NCBI GenBank assembly: GCA_963833115.1
Contig: CAWHWS010000002.1
Coordinates: 930,001-994,000 of the forward strand
Length of the DNA stretch: 64,000 nt
Reading direction: 5' to 3'
DNA from: Hasllibacter sp963833115
Lineage (GTDB): Bacteria > Pseudomonadota > Alphaproteobacteria > Rhodobacterales > Rhodobacteraceae
Under the pieces are notes generated by a model. The model did not search any database. It was not told the origin of the DNA and saw nothing but the letters and a program-made list of their open reading frames with translations. The position numbers and the translations under genes are program-made. Positions 46,422-54,089 of the stretch are shown piece after piece; within the stretch, counting starts at the first letter, position 1, and each line of letters begins with the position of its first letter.

Positions 46422-47224
46422 GCGACCTGGCCGGTCCCGGCGGCGGCACCATGGTCCAGGTGGCGGAGGGGACCACGCCCCTGATCCTCGCCATCCCCCA
46501 TACCGGCACCCACGTCCCCGAGGACGTCTGGGCCGACCTCAACCCGGCCGGCCGCGCCCTGACCGACACCGACTGGCGGATCGAGGCGGTGTATGACGGC
46601 CTTGCCCCCGGCGCCGCCACGGTGCGCATGTGCGTCCACCGCTACGCCATCGACTGCAACCGCCCGCCGGACGGCGCCTCGCTCTATCCCGGCCAGGCCA
46701 CGACCGACCTCGTCCCCCTGACGGCGTTCGACGGCGCGCCGATCTGGACCCGCCCGCCGGACGATGCCGAGATCGCGCGCCGCCGCACGGCGTTCCACGC
46801 GCCCTATCATGCCGCCCTGACCGGCGCGGTGGAGCGCACCGTCGCCCGCCATGGCCACGCGATCCTGTGGGATTGCCACTCGATCCGAAGCGAGGTGCCC
46901 CGCCTCTTCGACGGCATCCTGCCGGACCTCAACCTGGGCACCGATGGCGGCGCCACCTGCGCCCCGGCGCTGCAGGCGCTGGTGGCGGACGCGATGGCCG
47001 CCTCGCCCTACTCCCACGTGGTGAACGGCCGCTTCCGCGGCGGCTGGACCACCCGCCATTACGGCGCGATGCCGCACGTCCACGCGCTCCAGATGGAGGT
47101 CGCGCAATCGGCCTATCTCGGCGCCGAGGCGCCGCCCTGGGAGCTCGACCCCGCCAAGGCCGACCGCCTGCGCGCCACGCTCCGCCCCATCCTCGCCGCC
47201 CTCGCCGACTGGAGGCCCACATGA
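46418..47224 (+). CDS. hutG: N-formylglutamate deformylase
   Basis: A 268-residue metal amidohydrolase of the N-formylglutamate family releasing glutamate and formate. Visible segments are ILAIPHTGTHVPEDVWADLN, DTDWRIEAVYDGL, RYAIDCNRPPDGASLYPGQ, ILWDCHSIRSEVPRLFDG and PHVHALQMEVAQSAYLG. The GTG at 46418 overlaps the hutH stop; an ATG at 46451 (MVQVAEGTTP) is an equally plausible start and gives a more usual N-terminus. It overlaps hutU by four bases. Confidence 0.92.
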   Translation: MSDLAGPGGGTMVQVAEGTTPLILAIPHTGTHVPEDVWADLNPAGRALTDTDWRIEAVYDGLAPGAATVRMCVHRYAIDCNRPPDGASLYPGQATTDLVPLTAFDGAPIWTRPPDDAEIARRRTAFHAPYHAALTGAVERTVARHGHAILWDCHSIRSEVPRLFDGILPDLNLGTDGGATCAPALQALVADAMAASPYSHVVNGRFRGGWTTRHYGAMPHVHALQMEVAQSAYLGAEAPPWELDPAKADRLRATLRPILAALADWRPT

Positions 47225-48912
47225 CCGACCGCACGACCCCCGACCGCAGGTCCAACACCCGCGAGGTCCGCCCCGCCACCGGCACGCAGATCAGCTGCAA
47301 GTCCTGGCAGACCGAGGCGCCGCTCCGGATGCTGATGAACAACCTGCACCCCGACGTGGCCGAGAACCCGGCCGAGCTCGTCGTCTACGGCGGCATCGGC
47401 CGCGCCGCGCGCAACTGGCAGGCCTTCGACGGCATCGTCGCCGCCCTGCGCGAGCTGGAGGGCGACCAGACCCTCCTCGTCCAGTCCGGCAAGCCCGTCG
47501 GCGTTTTTCGAACGCATGCGGACGCCCCCCGCGTCCTCATCGCCAACTCCAACCTCGTGCCGCATTGGGCCACCTGGGCGCATTTCTCGGAGCTCGATCG
47601 CCGCGGGCTCGCGATGTACGGCCAGATGACCGCGGGCTCGTGGATCTACATCGGCACGCAGGGCATCGTGCAGGGCACCTACGAGACCTTCATGGAGGCC
47701 GGGCGCCAGCACTATGGCGGCGACCTCTCGGGCCGCTGGATCCTCACCGCGGGCCTGGGCGGCATGGGCGGCGCGCAGCCCCTCGCGGCGGTCATGGCCG
47801 GCGCCTGCTGCCTCGCGGTCGAGTGCGACGAGACCCGCGCCGACTTCCGCCTGCGCACCCGCTACGTCGACGAGAAGACGCGGGACCTCGACGAGGCGCT
47901 GCGCCTGATCGCCGGATGGACCGCCGCCGGGGAGGCCAAGTCCGTCGCCCTCATCGGCAACGCGGCGGAGGTCTTCCCAGAGCTCCTCGCCCGGATGGGA
48001 CAGGGCGGCCCGCGCCCCGACATGGTCACCGACCAGACCTCCGCCCACGATCCCGTCCACGGCTACCTGCCCCTCGGCTGGTCCGTCGCCGACTGGCGCG
48101 CGAAGCAGGAGACCCGGCCGGCCGAGGTCGAGGCCGCCGCCCGTGCCAGCATGAAATCCCACGTCGCCGCCATGGTCGGCTTCTGGCGCGCCGGCGTGCC
48201 CACGCTCGATTACGGCAACAACATCCGCCAGGTCGCCCGCGAGGAGGGCCTGGAGGACGCCTTCGCCTTCCCCGGCTTCGTGCCGGCCTATATCCGCCCC
48301 CTCTTCTGCCGCGGCATCGGGCCCTTCCGCTGGGCCGCCCTCTCGGGCGATCCCGAGGACATCTACAAGACCGACGCCAAGGTGAAGGAGCTCGTGGACG
48401 ACCCGCACCTGCACAACTGGCTCGACATGGCGCGCGAGCGCATCGCCTTCCAGGGCCTGCCCGCCCGCATCTGCTGGGTCGGGCTCGGCGTGCGCGACCG
48501 CCTCGGCCTCGCCTTCAACGAGATGGTCCGCACCGGCGAGCTCTCCGCGCCCGTCGTCATCGGCCGCGACCATCTCGACAGCGGCTCCGTCGCCTCCCCC
48601 AACCGCGAGACCGAGGCCATGCGCGACGGCTCGGACGCGGTCAGCGACTGGCCCCTCCTCAACGCGATGCTCAACGTGGCCTCCGGCGCGACCTGGGTGT
48701 CGATCCACCACGGCGGCGGCGTCGGCATGGGCTTCTCCCAGCATTCCGGCATGGTCATCTGCTGCGACGGCACGGCCGAGGCCGACGCCCGCCTCAAACG
48801 TGTTCTCTGGAACGACCCCGCCACCGGCGTCATGCGCCATGCCGACGCCGGCTACGAGGACGCCCTCGACTGCGCCCGCCAGCAGGGGCTGAACCTGCCC
48901 GGCATCCTCTAG
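47221..48912 (+). CDS. hutU: Urocanate hydratase
   Basis: A 563-residue NAD-dependent hydratase forming imidazolone propionate. The N-terminal NTREVRPATGTQISCKSWQT, the nucleotide-binding GLGGMGGAQPLAAVMAGACC, DQTSAHDPVHGYLPLGWSV and the SIHHGGGVGMGFSQHSGMVI segment are typical, and full length is intact. It is the last hut gene. The 9-kb transposon begins 24 bp after its stop, so any native terminator has been displaced from it. Confidence 0.95.
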   Translation: MTDRTTPDRRSNTREVRPATGTQISCKSWQTEAPLRMLMNNLHPDVAENPAELVVYGGIGRAARNWQAFDGIVAALRELEGDQTLLVQSGKPVGVFRTHADAPRVLIANSNLVPHWATWAHFSELDRRGLAMYGQMTAGSWIYIGTQGIVQGTYETFMEAGRQHYGGDLSGRWILTAGLGGMGGAQPLAAVMAGACCLAVECDETRADFRLRTRYVDEKTRDLDEALRLIAGWTAAGEAKSVALIGNAAEVFPELLARMGQGGPRPDMVTDQTSAHDPVHGYLPLGWSVADWRAKQETRPAEVEAAARASMKSHVAAMVGFWRAGVPTLDYGNNIRQVAREEGLEDAFAFPGFVPAYIRPLFCRGIGPFRWAALSGDPEDIYKTDAKVKELVDDPHLHNWLDMARERIAFQGLPARICWVGLGVRDRLGLAFNEMVRTGELSAPVVIGRDHLDSGSVASPNRETEAMRDGSDAVSDWPLLNAMLNVASGATWVSIHHGGGVGMGFSQHSGMVICCDGTAEADARLKRVLWNDPATGVMRHADAGYEDALDCARQQGLNLPGIL

Positions 48913-48927
48913 CCCCTCATCTTGACG

Positions 48928-48960
48928 CAAGTATCCGGCCTTAGGTAGCAAACGCACCAA
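48928..48960 (+). repeat. Left target-site duplication and terminal inverted repeat of the 9-kb transposon
   Basis: CAAGTATC (48928-48935) is followed by a 25-bp repeat beginning CGGCCTTAGGTAGCAAACGC and ending ACCAA. The reverse complement of the 25-mer is exact at the right end. Confidence 0.93.
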
Positions 48961-49004
48961 TCTTCTCCCGGACATTCCGTTGCTTCGCCAGTAGTTTGGC
49001 GCCC

Positions 49005-49469
49005 ATGAGCAACGCCCCCGCCTACACCCGCCCCAACACCGTCGCCGGCCTAGTCGAAAAGCACCGCAAGCTTGTCGCCCTGCGGGACCGGCATCTAGCC
49101 GAGGTCCGCAAGATCACGGTGGACGTGGATCACCTAGACGCCGCGATCCGGCTGTTCGATCCCGACGCGGACGTGAGCCCGATCCGGGAGTACGTCACGA
49201 AGCACAGGGCGCAGAAAGGCACCGTCATGCGCTTCGTCCTGACGCAGCTACGGGAGGCGGACGGCCCGCTCACGTCGCGCCAGATCACCGAGGCTTGGTG
49301 CGCGGACCGGGGCCTAGCAGCGGACGATGCGACCTACGCCACGCTTCGCAAGCGCATCGGAGCGTGCATCAAGGCGTGCGTGGGCAAAGGGCTAGTGGAG
49401 GATCGCGGGTGGACCCGCGACCACGGGGTCACGGGGCCGTACCAGCTGTGGGGGATGGCGACCCTCTAA
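49005..49469 (+). CDS. Conserved passenger protein of the transposon, possible winged-helix fold
   Basis: A 154-residue protein starting at ATG 49005. An N-terminal helical part (TVAGLVEKHRKLVALRDRHL, then KITVDVDHLDAAIRLFDPDA) probably forms a coiled coil. The basic linker YVTKHRAQKGTVMRFVLTQL leads to a C-terminal half (PLTSRQITEAWCADRGL ... LRKRIGACIKACVGKGLVED) that reads like a winged-helix domain. I have seen similar proteins next to IS1595-type transposases in alphaproteobacteria, annotated only as hypothetical. It is 45 bp inside the left terminal repeat and could be an accessory or target-selection factor, which is speculation. Confidence 0.75.
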   Translation: MSNAPAYTRPNTVAGLVEKHRKLVALRDRHLAEVRKITVDVDHLDAAIRLFDPDADVSPIREYVTKHRAQKGTVMRFVLTQLREADGPLTSRQITEAWCADRGLAADDATYATLRKRIGACIKACVGKGLVEDRGWTRDHGVTGPYQLWGMATL

Positions 49470-49474
49470 GTGCA

Positions 49475-49914
49475 TCAGCCCCGGCTCATGGCCTCATGAT
49501 GCATTATCCAGAAATAATCTCTCTGGTACTGCTCAGTGAGCCCACCTAGCCTCGGGCTTCCCTTTCCAGACCAACATCCGAAGTGACGTTCGTCCCAAGG
49601 AAGAACAGCGCGAAGCTCAGTCGTCACTCTGAACCGAGTCGTTTGCGGCAAGCCCATCGCATCAAGATCCGATAGATTGTAAGATCCGATAGATTGTGTA
49701 CGATGACATCTTCGACGCCCGCTTGCCACGAAGGAGCTACCTTCGTCGTGCCGTACGCAACCTCGCAGGCGAAGCGCTCCCCATCTGTTGATCGGAGCAG
49801 CCTAGTCACAAGGCATGGTCTGAGTTTCGGAACCTCTCCAGACGGCTTCGCCTCAGGGTAGAAACCTGTGACGATGTCAAACAGTTTTGGTGGCTTAGTC
49901 AGCCAGTCAGGCAA
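49475..49914 (-). pseudogene. PemK/MazF-like toxin-type gene disrupted by a 17-bp tandem duplication
   Basis: The minus-strand frame from 49914 gives DIVTGFYPEAKPSGEVPKLR followed by PCLVTRLLRSTDGERFACEV and AYGTTKVAPSWQAGV, reminiscent of PemK/MazF-related growth inhibitors (RPCLV near the start, then a conserved AYGTS/T-like strand). At 49664-49697 the 17-mer AAGATCCGATAGATTGT is present twice in tandem and shifts the frame. Deleting one copy joins VEDVIVHNLSDL directly to DAMGLPQTTRFRVTTELRAV and restores a single 140-residue protein ending at 49475. Family assignment is tentative. The gene overlaps the upstream small gene by 8 bp, as toxin-antitoxin pairs often do. Confidence 0.6.
49664..49697. 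repeat. 17-bp tandem duplication inside the toxin-like gene
   Basis: AAGATCCGATAGATTGT at 49664-49680 is repeated exactly at 49681-49697. Because 17 is not a multiple of three it breaks the reading frame. Confidence 0.95.
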
Positions 49915-50155
49915 AGATCACCTTGCCAGTCGTTTCAACAACTTCCCACTTCGAAGCGTCCTCAAAGTCTTCGTCCACCGAAGCCCGGATGCGAGCGACA
50001 GTCTCGGCGTCGAGATCAACACTGTAGTCATCAAAGCTGCCGTAACGGTTGCCACGGCCGGTGCCGCCAGTCGCCGCGCCCAATGTGTCGCGATGTCCCA
50101 TTCCCGTCTCCTCTGCGTCGCGGGGGCACTTGGTGCTCTTCCGCGCGGGGGTCAA
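49907..50155 (-). CDS. Small acidic protein, candidate antitoxin partner
   Basis: Up to 82 residues (ATG 50155; an internal ATG at 50101 gives 64). The C-terminal half is acidic: YGSFDDYSVDLDAETVARIR then ASVDEDFEDASKWEVVETTG. It immediately precedes and overlaps the toxin-like gene by 8 bp, the usual antitoxin position. I do not recognise a DNA-binding domain, so the antitoxin role is inferred from size, charge and overlap. Codon use is less GC-biased than chromosomal neighbours, consistent with transfer. Confidence 0.5.
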   Translation of the reverse strand: MTPARKSTKCPRDAEETGMGHRDTLGAATGGTGRGNRYGSFDDYSVDLDAETVARIRASVDEDFEDASKWEVVETTGKVIFA

Positions 50156-50335
50156 CCGCGTTCGTCTTCGCGAACGTCAGTTGTGATCAACCGTCTCAGC
50201 CTAACGCATGTTGACGTGTTCTAGGTCCTAGTCTGACTATCTTAACGTGGCGTTTCTACGGTGCTCGTTGGTCTTTTACTTCACTACCGAAGGCGATGTG
50301 AGTGCCACTTGTCAACGAACTTAGCAACCGGGGGC

Positions 50336-51307
50336 TTACGCCGCCCGCTGCCAGTACCCTGCCAACGTCCGGCTGACCGGGGCGCCCATGGCGTTCGCGA
50401 CGACCTTGCGGGCGGCGGTGCCGTTGTCCCGGCGGCGGTTGTTCTCCAGCCATGCGGCGTGATCCGCGTACTGGTGAAGGTACTGCGGGGACACGTGGTG
50501 GTGCTGACCACGCACCATGCGGCGAAGGCGGGAGAAGAACGACTCCACCATGTTCGTGTGGTTGCCGTGATCGCTGTAGGCGACGCTGTGGTTGATGCGG
50601 CCCGTGTCCCAGCCCGCGTGCAGCGCATCCCAGTGCGAGGCCTCATCCGCCGACATGGTGGCCATGCGGTCCACGTTCTCGGCAACCAGGGCCACGCCCT
50701 CATGTTCGGCATGGCGGACGAAGGGTAGGACGCGCCCGCCGCGCTCGCGAAGCGCGATGACGACCCGGCGGCGGGGCGAGCGGTGCAGGGACAGGCGGCG
50801 GTCCTTACGGTCCTCTTTGCGGTTCTCCGGGCGGACGTAACCGCCGAAGTAGGCGCCGTCCACCTCGACGTGGCCGTCCAACACCTCGCCGGTGTGAACC
50901 TCGGTCGCCATCGCCTCGCGCAGCTTGTGGGCGAGGACGAAGGCCGTCTTGTACTGGCAATCGAGGTCGCGGGAGAGCTGGACGGCGGAGACCCCCTTGG
51001 AGGCGTTCACTAGGATGCAGACGGCGGCCAGGAGGTCCACGAAGTCCATCTTGCGCGAGGCGAAGATCGTGCCCGAGGTCACGCTGAACTGGTGGTGGCA
51101 CGCCTTGCACTTGAACTTGCGGCGGGTGGCGATGTCGTAGGCGTTGTCGTGACCGCAACGGGGGCAGACGGCGGCGCCGTTCGTGTCCTGCCAGCGCATC
51201 TTGCGGAACACGTCGTAGGCCGCTTCCTCGCCAGCCTTGGAGATCGCACAAAGGGAGAGGGTGCGGGCCGCTGCGGAGAGGAGGAAGTGCTGTGCCATTG
51301 TCATCAT
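50336..51307 (-). CDS. IS1595-family transposase (ISXO2-like DDE)
   Basis: A 323-residue transposase; starts at 51307, 51304 or 51298 are possible. It has an N-terminal zinc ribbon (CPRCGHDNAYDIATRRK ... CKACHHQFSVTSGTIF), a helix-rich DNA-binding part (VCILVNASKGVSAVQLSRDL) and the ISXO2-like catalytic domain: HVEVDGAYFGGYV (first Asp), a middle DDE region with VALVAENVDRMATMSADEAS, and HTNMVESFFSRLRRMVRGQH. It appears intact and would act on the 25-bp ends of the 9-kb element. It is transcribed divergently from the DUF6471 gene, with overlapping promoters between them. Confidence 0.9.
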   Translation of the reverse strand: MMTMAQHFLLSAAARTLSLCAISKAGEEAAYDVFRKMRWQDTNGAAVCPRCGHDNAYDIATRRKFKCKACHHQFSVTSGTIFASRKMDFVDLLAAVCILVNASKGVSAVQLSRDLDCQYKTAFVLAHKLREAMATEVHTGEVLDGHVEVDGAYFGGYVRPENRKEDRKDRRLSLHRSPRRRVVIALRERGGRVLPFVRHAEHEGVALVAENVDRMATMSADEASHWDALHAGWDTGRINHSVAYSDHGNHTNMVESFFSRLRRMVRGQHHHVSPQYLHQYADHAAWLENNRRRDNGTAARKVVANAMGAPVSRTLAGYWQRAA

Positions 51308-51320
51308 TTCACGTGCTGTT

Positions 51321-51380
51321 GCACCAGATATGATGATAAAGCGTCACCTTGTCAACTACGAAAGCACCGCATATGATGAT
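51321..51380. promoter_or_regulatory. Overlapping divergent promoters with a 17-bp direct repeat (transposase / DUF6471)
   Basis: GCACCAGATATGATGAT (51321-51337) and GCACCGCATATGATGAT (51364-51380) are near-identical direct repeats. Rightward, TTGTCA (51349-51354) and TATGAT (51372-51377) are spaced 17 bp and would drive the DUF6471 gene. Leftward, TTGACA on the minus strand (51355-51350) with ATATCT in the first repeat would drive the transposase. Each -10 lies in a repeat copy, so one DNA-binding protein could repress both genes. Confidence 0.6.
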
Positions 51381-51403
51381 GGCAGCATCATGGGAGATGA
51401 CGC

Positions 51404-51628
51404 ATGCCGGAACGCACGGACTGGGAAGAGATGGCCAAGGGCCTGCTACGGGGTGAGATGGCCAGAAAGGGCGTGACCTACGCTCAACTAGTCGAGCGGT
51501 TGAGCGCGGTGGGGGTGGACGACAACGAGCGGAACCTGCGCAACAAGGTAAGCCGAGGGAAGTTTACAGCGGGGTTCTTGCTGCAATGTCTGTCCGCGCT
51601 TGGATCGTCGCAGTTGCGATTGGACTAG
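51404..51628 (+). CDS. DUF6471 domain protein, candidate repressor of transposition
   Basis: A 74-residue protein (LLRGEMARKGVTYAQLVERL then GVDDNERNLRNKVSRGKFTA and FLLQCLSALGSSQLRL) matching the DUF6471 family. Helix spacing resembles a small helix-turn-helix regulator. It starts 24 bp after the second 17-bp repeat and is divergent from the transposase, so a repressor role at the shared promoter is a reasonable hypothesis. The IS66 left end lies 8 bp after its stop, so the gene survived that insertion. Confidence 0.78.
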   Translation: MPERTDWEEMAKGLLRGEMARKGVTYAQLVERLSAVGVDDNERNLRNKVSRGKFTAGFLLQCLSALGSSQLRLD

Positions 51629-51727
51629 CTGTTCCGTAAGCGGTGCCCCAGCCCCATTCTGATCTGATCTCGCGGGCGCTCCCGTCGGGACCGTATCCTC
51701 CTTCGAATTGGCGAGGGAGGTGCAGCG

Positions 51728-52258
51728 ATGGACGGGGTTGGGTTTGCGGGCCGGATGGAGGTGATCGAGCAGCCTTGCGGGCGGCGGACCTGGCCCGTGG
51801 AGACGAAGCTGCGCGTTGTGGCGGAAAGCTATGTTCCTGGCGCGTCGGTGGGCGAAGTGGCTCGACGGCACGGGTTGCAGTCTGGCCAGGTGACGACGTG
51901 GCGGCGGCTCTACCGTCAGGGGGAGCTGGTGCCGCGGGGCAGCCCGCCCTTGCCGCCGGTCGTGAACGGATCGCTCCATGTCACGCGGGCGTCTTCCGTC
52001 CCGGCGGTCGAGCCTGACGTCGTCGCAAATGCGGTGCCTGCCTTCGTGCCGCTGATGGTGGCTGGTGAGCACGAGCCATCAGGTTCCGAGACTCCGTCTT
52101 CTCCGCCCGCCCCGCCTTCGACGCCAAGTGTCCACCCCAACCGCATCGAGATCGAGGTAGCGGGCTTCGTGGTGCGTTTGCCGGTCGACGTGCTGGCGGA
52201 CCGGCTGTCGGAGGTCGTCCGAGGGCTGCGAGACTTGGTCACCGGACGGCCTGTATGA
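51728..52258 (+). CDS. tnpA: IS66 accessory protein TnpA
   Basis: A 176-residue protein with an N-terminal helix-turn-helix (LRVVAESYVPGASVGEVARR HGLQSGQVTTWRRLY) of the IS3/IS66 orf1 type, a variable proline-rich middle and a conserved C-terminal segment IEIEVAGFVVRLPVDVLADR. It presumably binds the IS66 ends. Its stop overlaps the tnpB ATG by four bases (ATGA). Confidence 0.9.
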   Translation: MDGVGFAGRMEVIEQPCGRRTWPVETKLRVVAESYVPGASVGEVARRHGLQSGQVTTWRRLYRQGELVPRGSPPLPPVVNGSLHVTRASSVPAVEPDVVANAVPAFVPLMVAGEHEPSGSETPSSPPAPPSTPSVHPNRIEIEVAGFVVRLPVDVLADRLSEVVRGLRDLVTGRPV

Positions 52259-52608
52259 TCGTCCCGGACCAGCGCTTGGCCGTCGTGATCGCGACGAAGC
52301 CCGTGGACTTCCGCCGCGGGCATGACGGGCTGGCGGCGACCGTCCAGAACGAGCTCGGGCTCGACCCGCATTCGGGGCTGACGGTGGTCTTTCGCTCGAA
52401 GCGCGGTGACAGGCTGAAGATCCTGGTCTGGGACGGCACGGGCCTGGTCATGGTCTACAAGCGGCTCGACGAGGGCGCCTTCGCTTGGCCCGCGGTGACG
52501 GACGGCGTGATCCGGATCAGCCGGGCGCAATACGAAGCCCTGTTTCCCGGACTGGACTGGCGACGGACGATGGCGCGGCGGGTGCGGGCGCCGGCTGCGG
52601 CGAGTTGA
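52255..52608 (+). CDS. tnpB: IS66 accessory protein TnpB
   Basis: A 117-residue IS66 Orf2-like protein. Family segments are AVVIATKPVDFRRGHDGLAA, LTVVFRSKRGDRLKILVWDG and GLVMVYKRLDEGAFAWP. It appears intact and is co-translated with tnpA. It is required with TnpA for IS66 transposition in studied members. Confidence 0.93.
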   Translation: MIVPDQRLAVVIATKPVDFRRGHDGLAATVQNELGLDPHSGLTVVFRSKRGDRLKILVWDGTGLVMVYKRLDEGAFAWPAVTDGVIRISRAQYEALFPGLDWRRTMARRVRAPAAAS

Positions 52609-52673
52609 ATCACCCAAGGCTGGCAAGCCCCTGTTTCGTTGGAGGTGGTGCTCCTGTCGGGTAGGCTTCCGGC

Positions 52674-54062
52674 ATGTCGCAGCCCGCCCTCGACCCCGCG
52701 CTTCTCGACCGGCTTCCGCCCGAGCTGCGCGACGCCGTGGAGGCGCAAGTCGCCGCCGTGGTGATGGCCGAGCGCACGGCTCGTCTGCGCGCCGAAGCGC
52801 TGGCCGAGCGGGTCGCGCGGCTCGAGCATCTGATCGCAAAGCTGCGCCGGGCGCGGTTCGGCAGGAGCTCCGAGAAGCTGTCCGCCGACCAGCTCGAGCT
52901 CGCCTTCGAGGACATCGAGGTGGCGATCGTCGAGGCGCAGGCCGAGGCCGGCGCGGCCCCTGGGCCCGCGCCGAAGGCGGACGGCGCGTTCAAGCCCCGC
53001 TGCTCCCGCGCGCTCCCGAAGGACCTGCCGCGCGAGGAGCGGGTGATCGAGCCCGGCGACCTGACCTGCCCGTGCGGCTGCGGCCCGATGGTCCAGATCG
53101 GCGAGGATCGCGCCGAGCGGCTCGACGTCGCCCCGGCGCGCTTCCGCGTGATCGTCACCGTGCGTCCCCGCTACGCCTGCCCGAAGGGTCGGACGGGGGT
53201 GAGACAGGCGCCCGTGCCGCCGGCGATCATCGAGGGCGGCCTGCCGACGGAGGCCACGCTGGCCCATGTCGTCGTCTCGAAGTTCGCCGACCACCTTCCC
53301 CTATATCGGCAGGCGCAGATCATGGCCCGCCAGGGCGTGCCCGCCTGTCGCGCCACCCTGTCGGATTGGACCGGCAAGGCCGCCTTCCACCTGCGCCCCG
53401 TCGTCGATCGGATGGCCAAGCACGTGAAGGCAGGCCCCCGGCTCTTCATGGACGAGACGACAGCCCCGGTGCTCGATCCCGGGCGGGGGCGGACGAAGAC
53501 CGGCTACCTCTGGGCCATGCTCCGGGACGACCGGTCCTACGGTGGGGCCGACCCCCCAGCGGTCGTGTTCGAGTATGCCCCTGGGCGCTCGGGCGAGCAC
53601 GCCGACCGGATGCTCGCGGGCTTCGAGGGCATCCTGCACGTCGACGGCTACGCCGGCTACAATCGCTTGGCCGACGACCGGCGCGAAGGCGGCGCCCCGC
53701 TGCGGCTCGCCTACTGCTGGGCGCATGCTCGCCGCGAGATCATCCGCGCCACGCCGAAGGCCGGCTCGCCCGTGGCGGACGACCTGCTCGGCCGCATCGC
53801 CGAGCTCTACAAGATCGAGGCCACGATCCGCGCCGCGCCCGCCGACACCCGCCTGACCGAGCGTCGGGCACGGTCCAAGCCGATCCTCGAAGCGCTACGA
53901 GCCGCTCTCGACCTCCACGCCGCCCGCCTGTCGAAGAAGTCCGAGATGGGGAAGGCCCTGGCCTACATCCTCGCCCGCTGGGAGGGCCTGACCCGCCTCA
54001 TTGAGGACGGCCGCGTCGAGATGGACACCAACCCCGTCGAGAACGCGATCCGCCCCCTGGCC
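52674..54062 (+). pseudogene. tnpC: IS66 transposase TnpC, 5' part of an interrupted gene
   Basis: 463 residues of TnpC: coiled-coil leader and HTH (LEHLIAKLRRARFGRSSEKL), zinc-binding region (CPCGCGPMVQIGEDRAERLD) and the DDE domain (RLFMDETTAPVLDPGRGRTK, ILHVDGYAGYNRL, YCWAHARREI, VEMDTNPVENAIRPLA). The gene breaks at 54062, in the codons after NAIRPLA. The frame continues to 54794 only by reading antisense through the inserted recombinase gene. The missing C-terminus is at 56647-56865. Confidence 0.93.
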
Positions 54063-54089
54063 AGCGGTGAGTCATTATACCCCCCTTTC

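Noticed and set aside
49868..50224. A plus-strand 118-codon frame over the TA-like region
   Set aside because: It is antisense to the better-supported overlapping pair and has no ribosome-binding site or recognisable motif.
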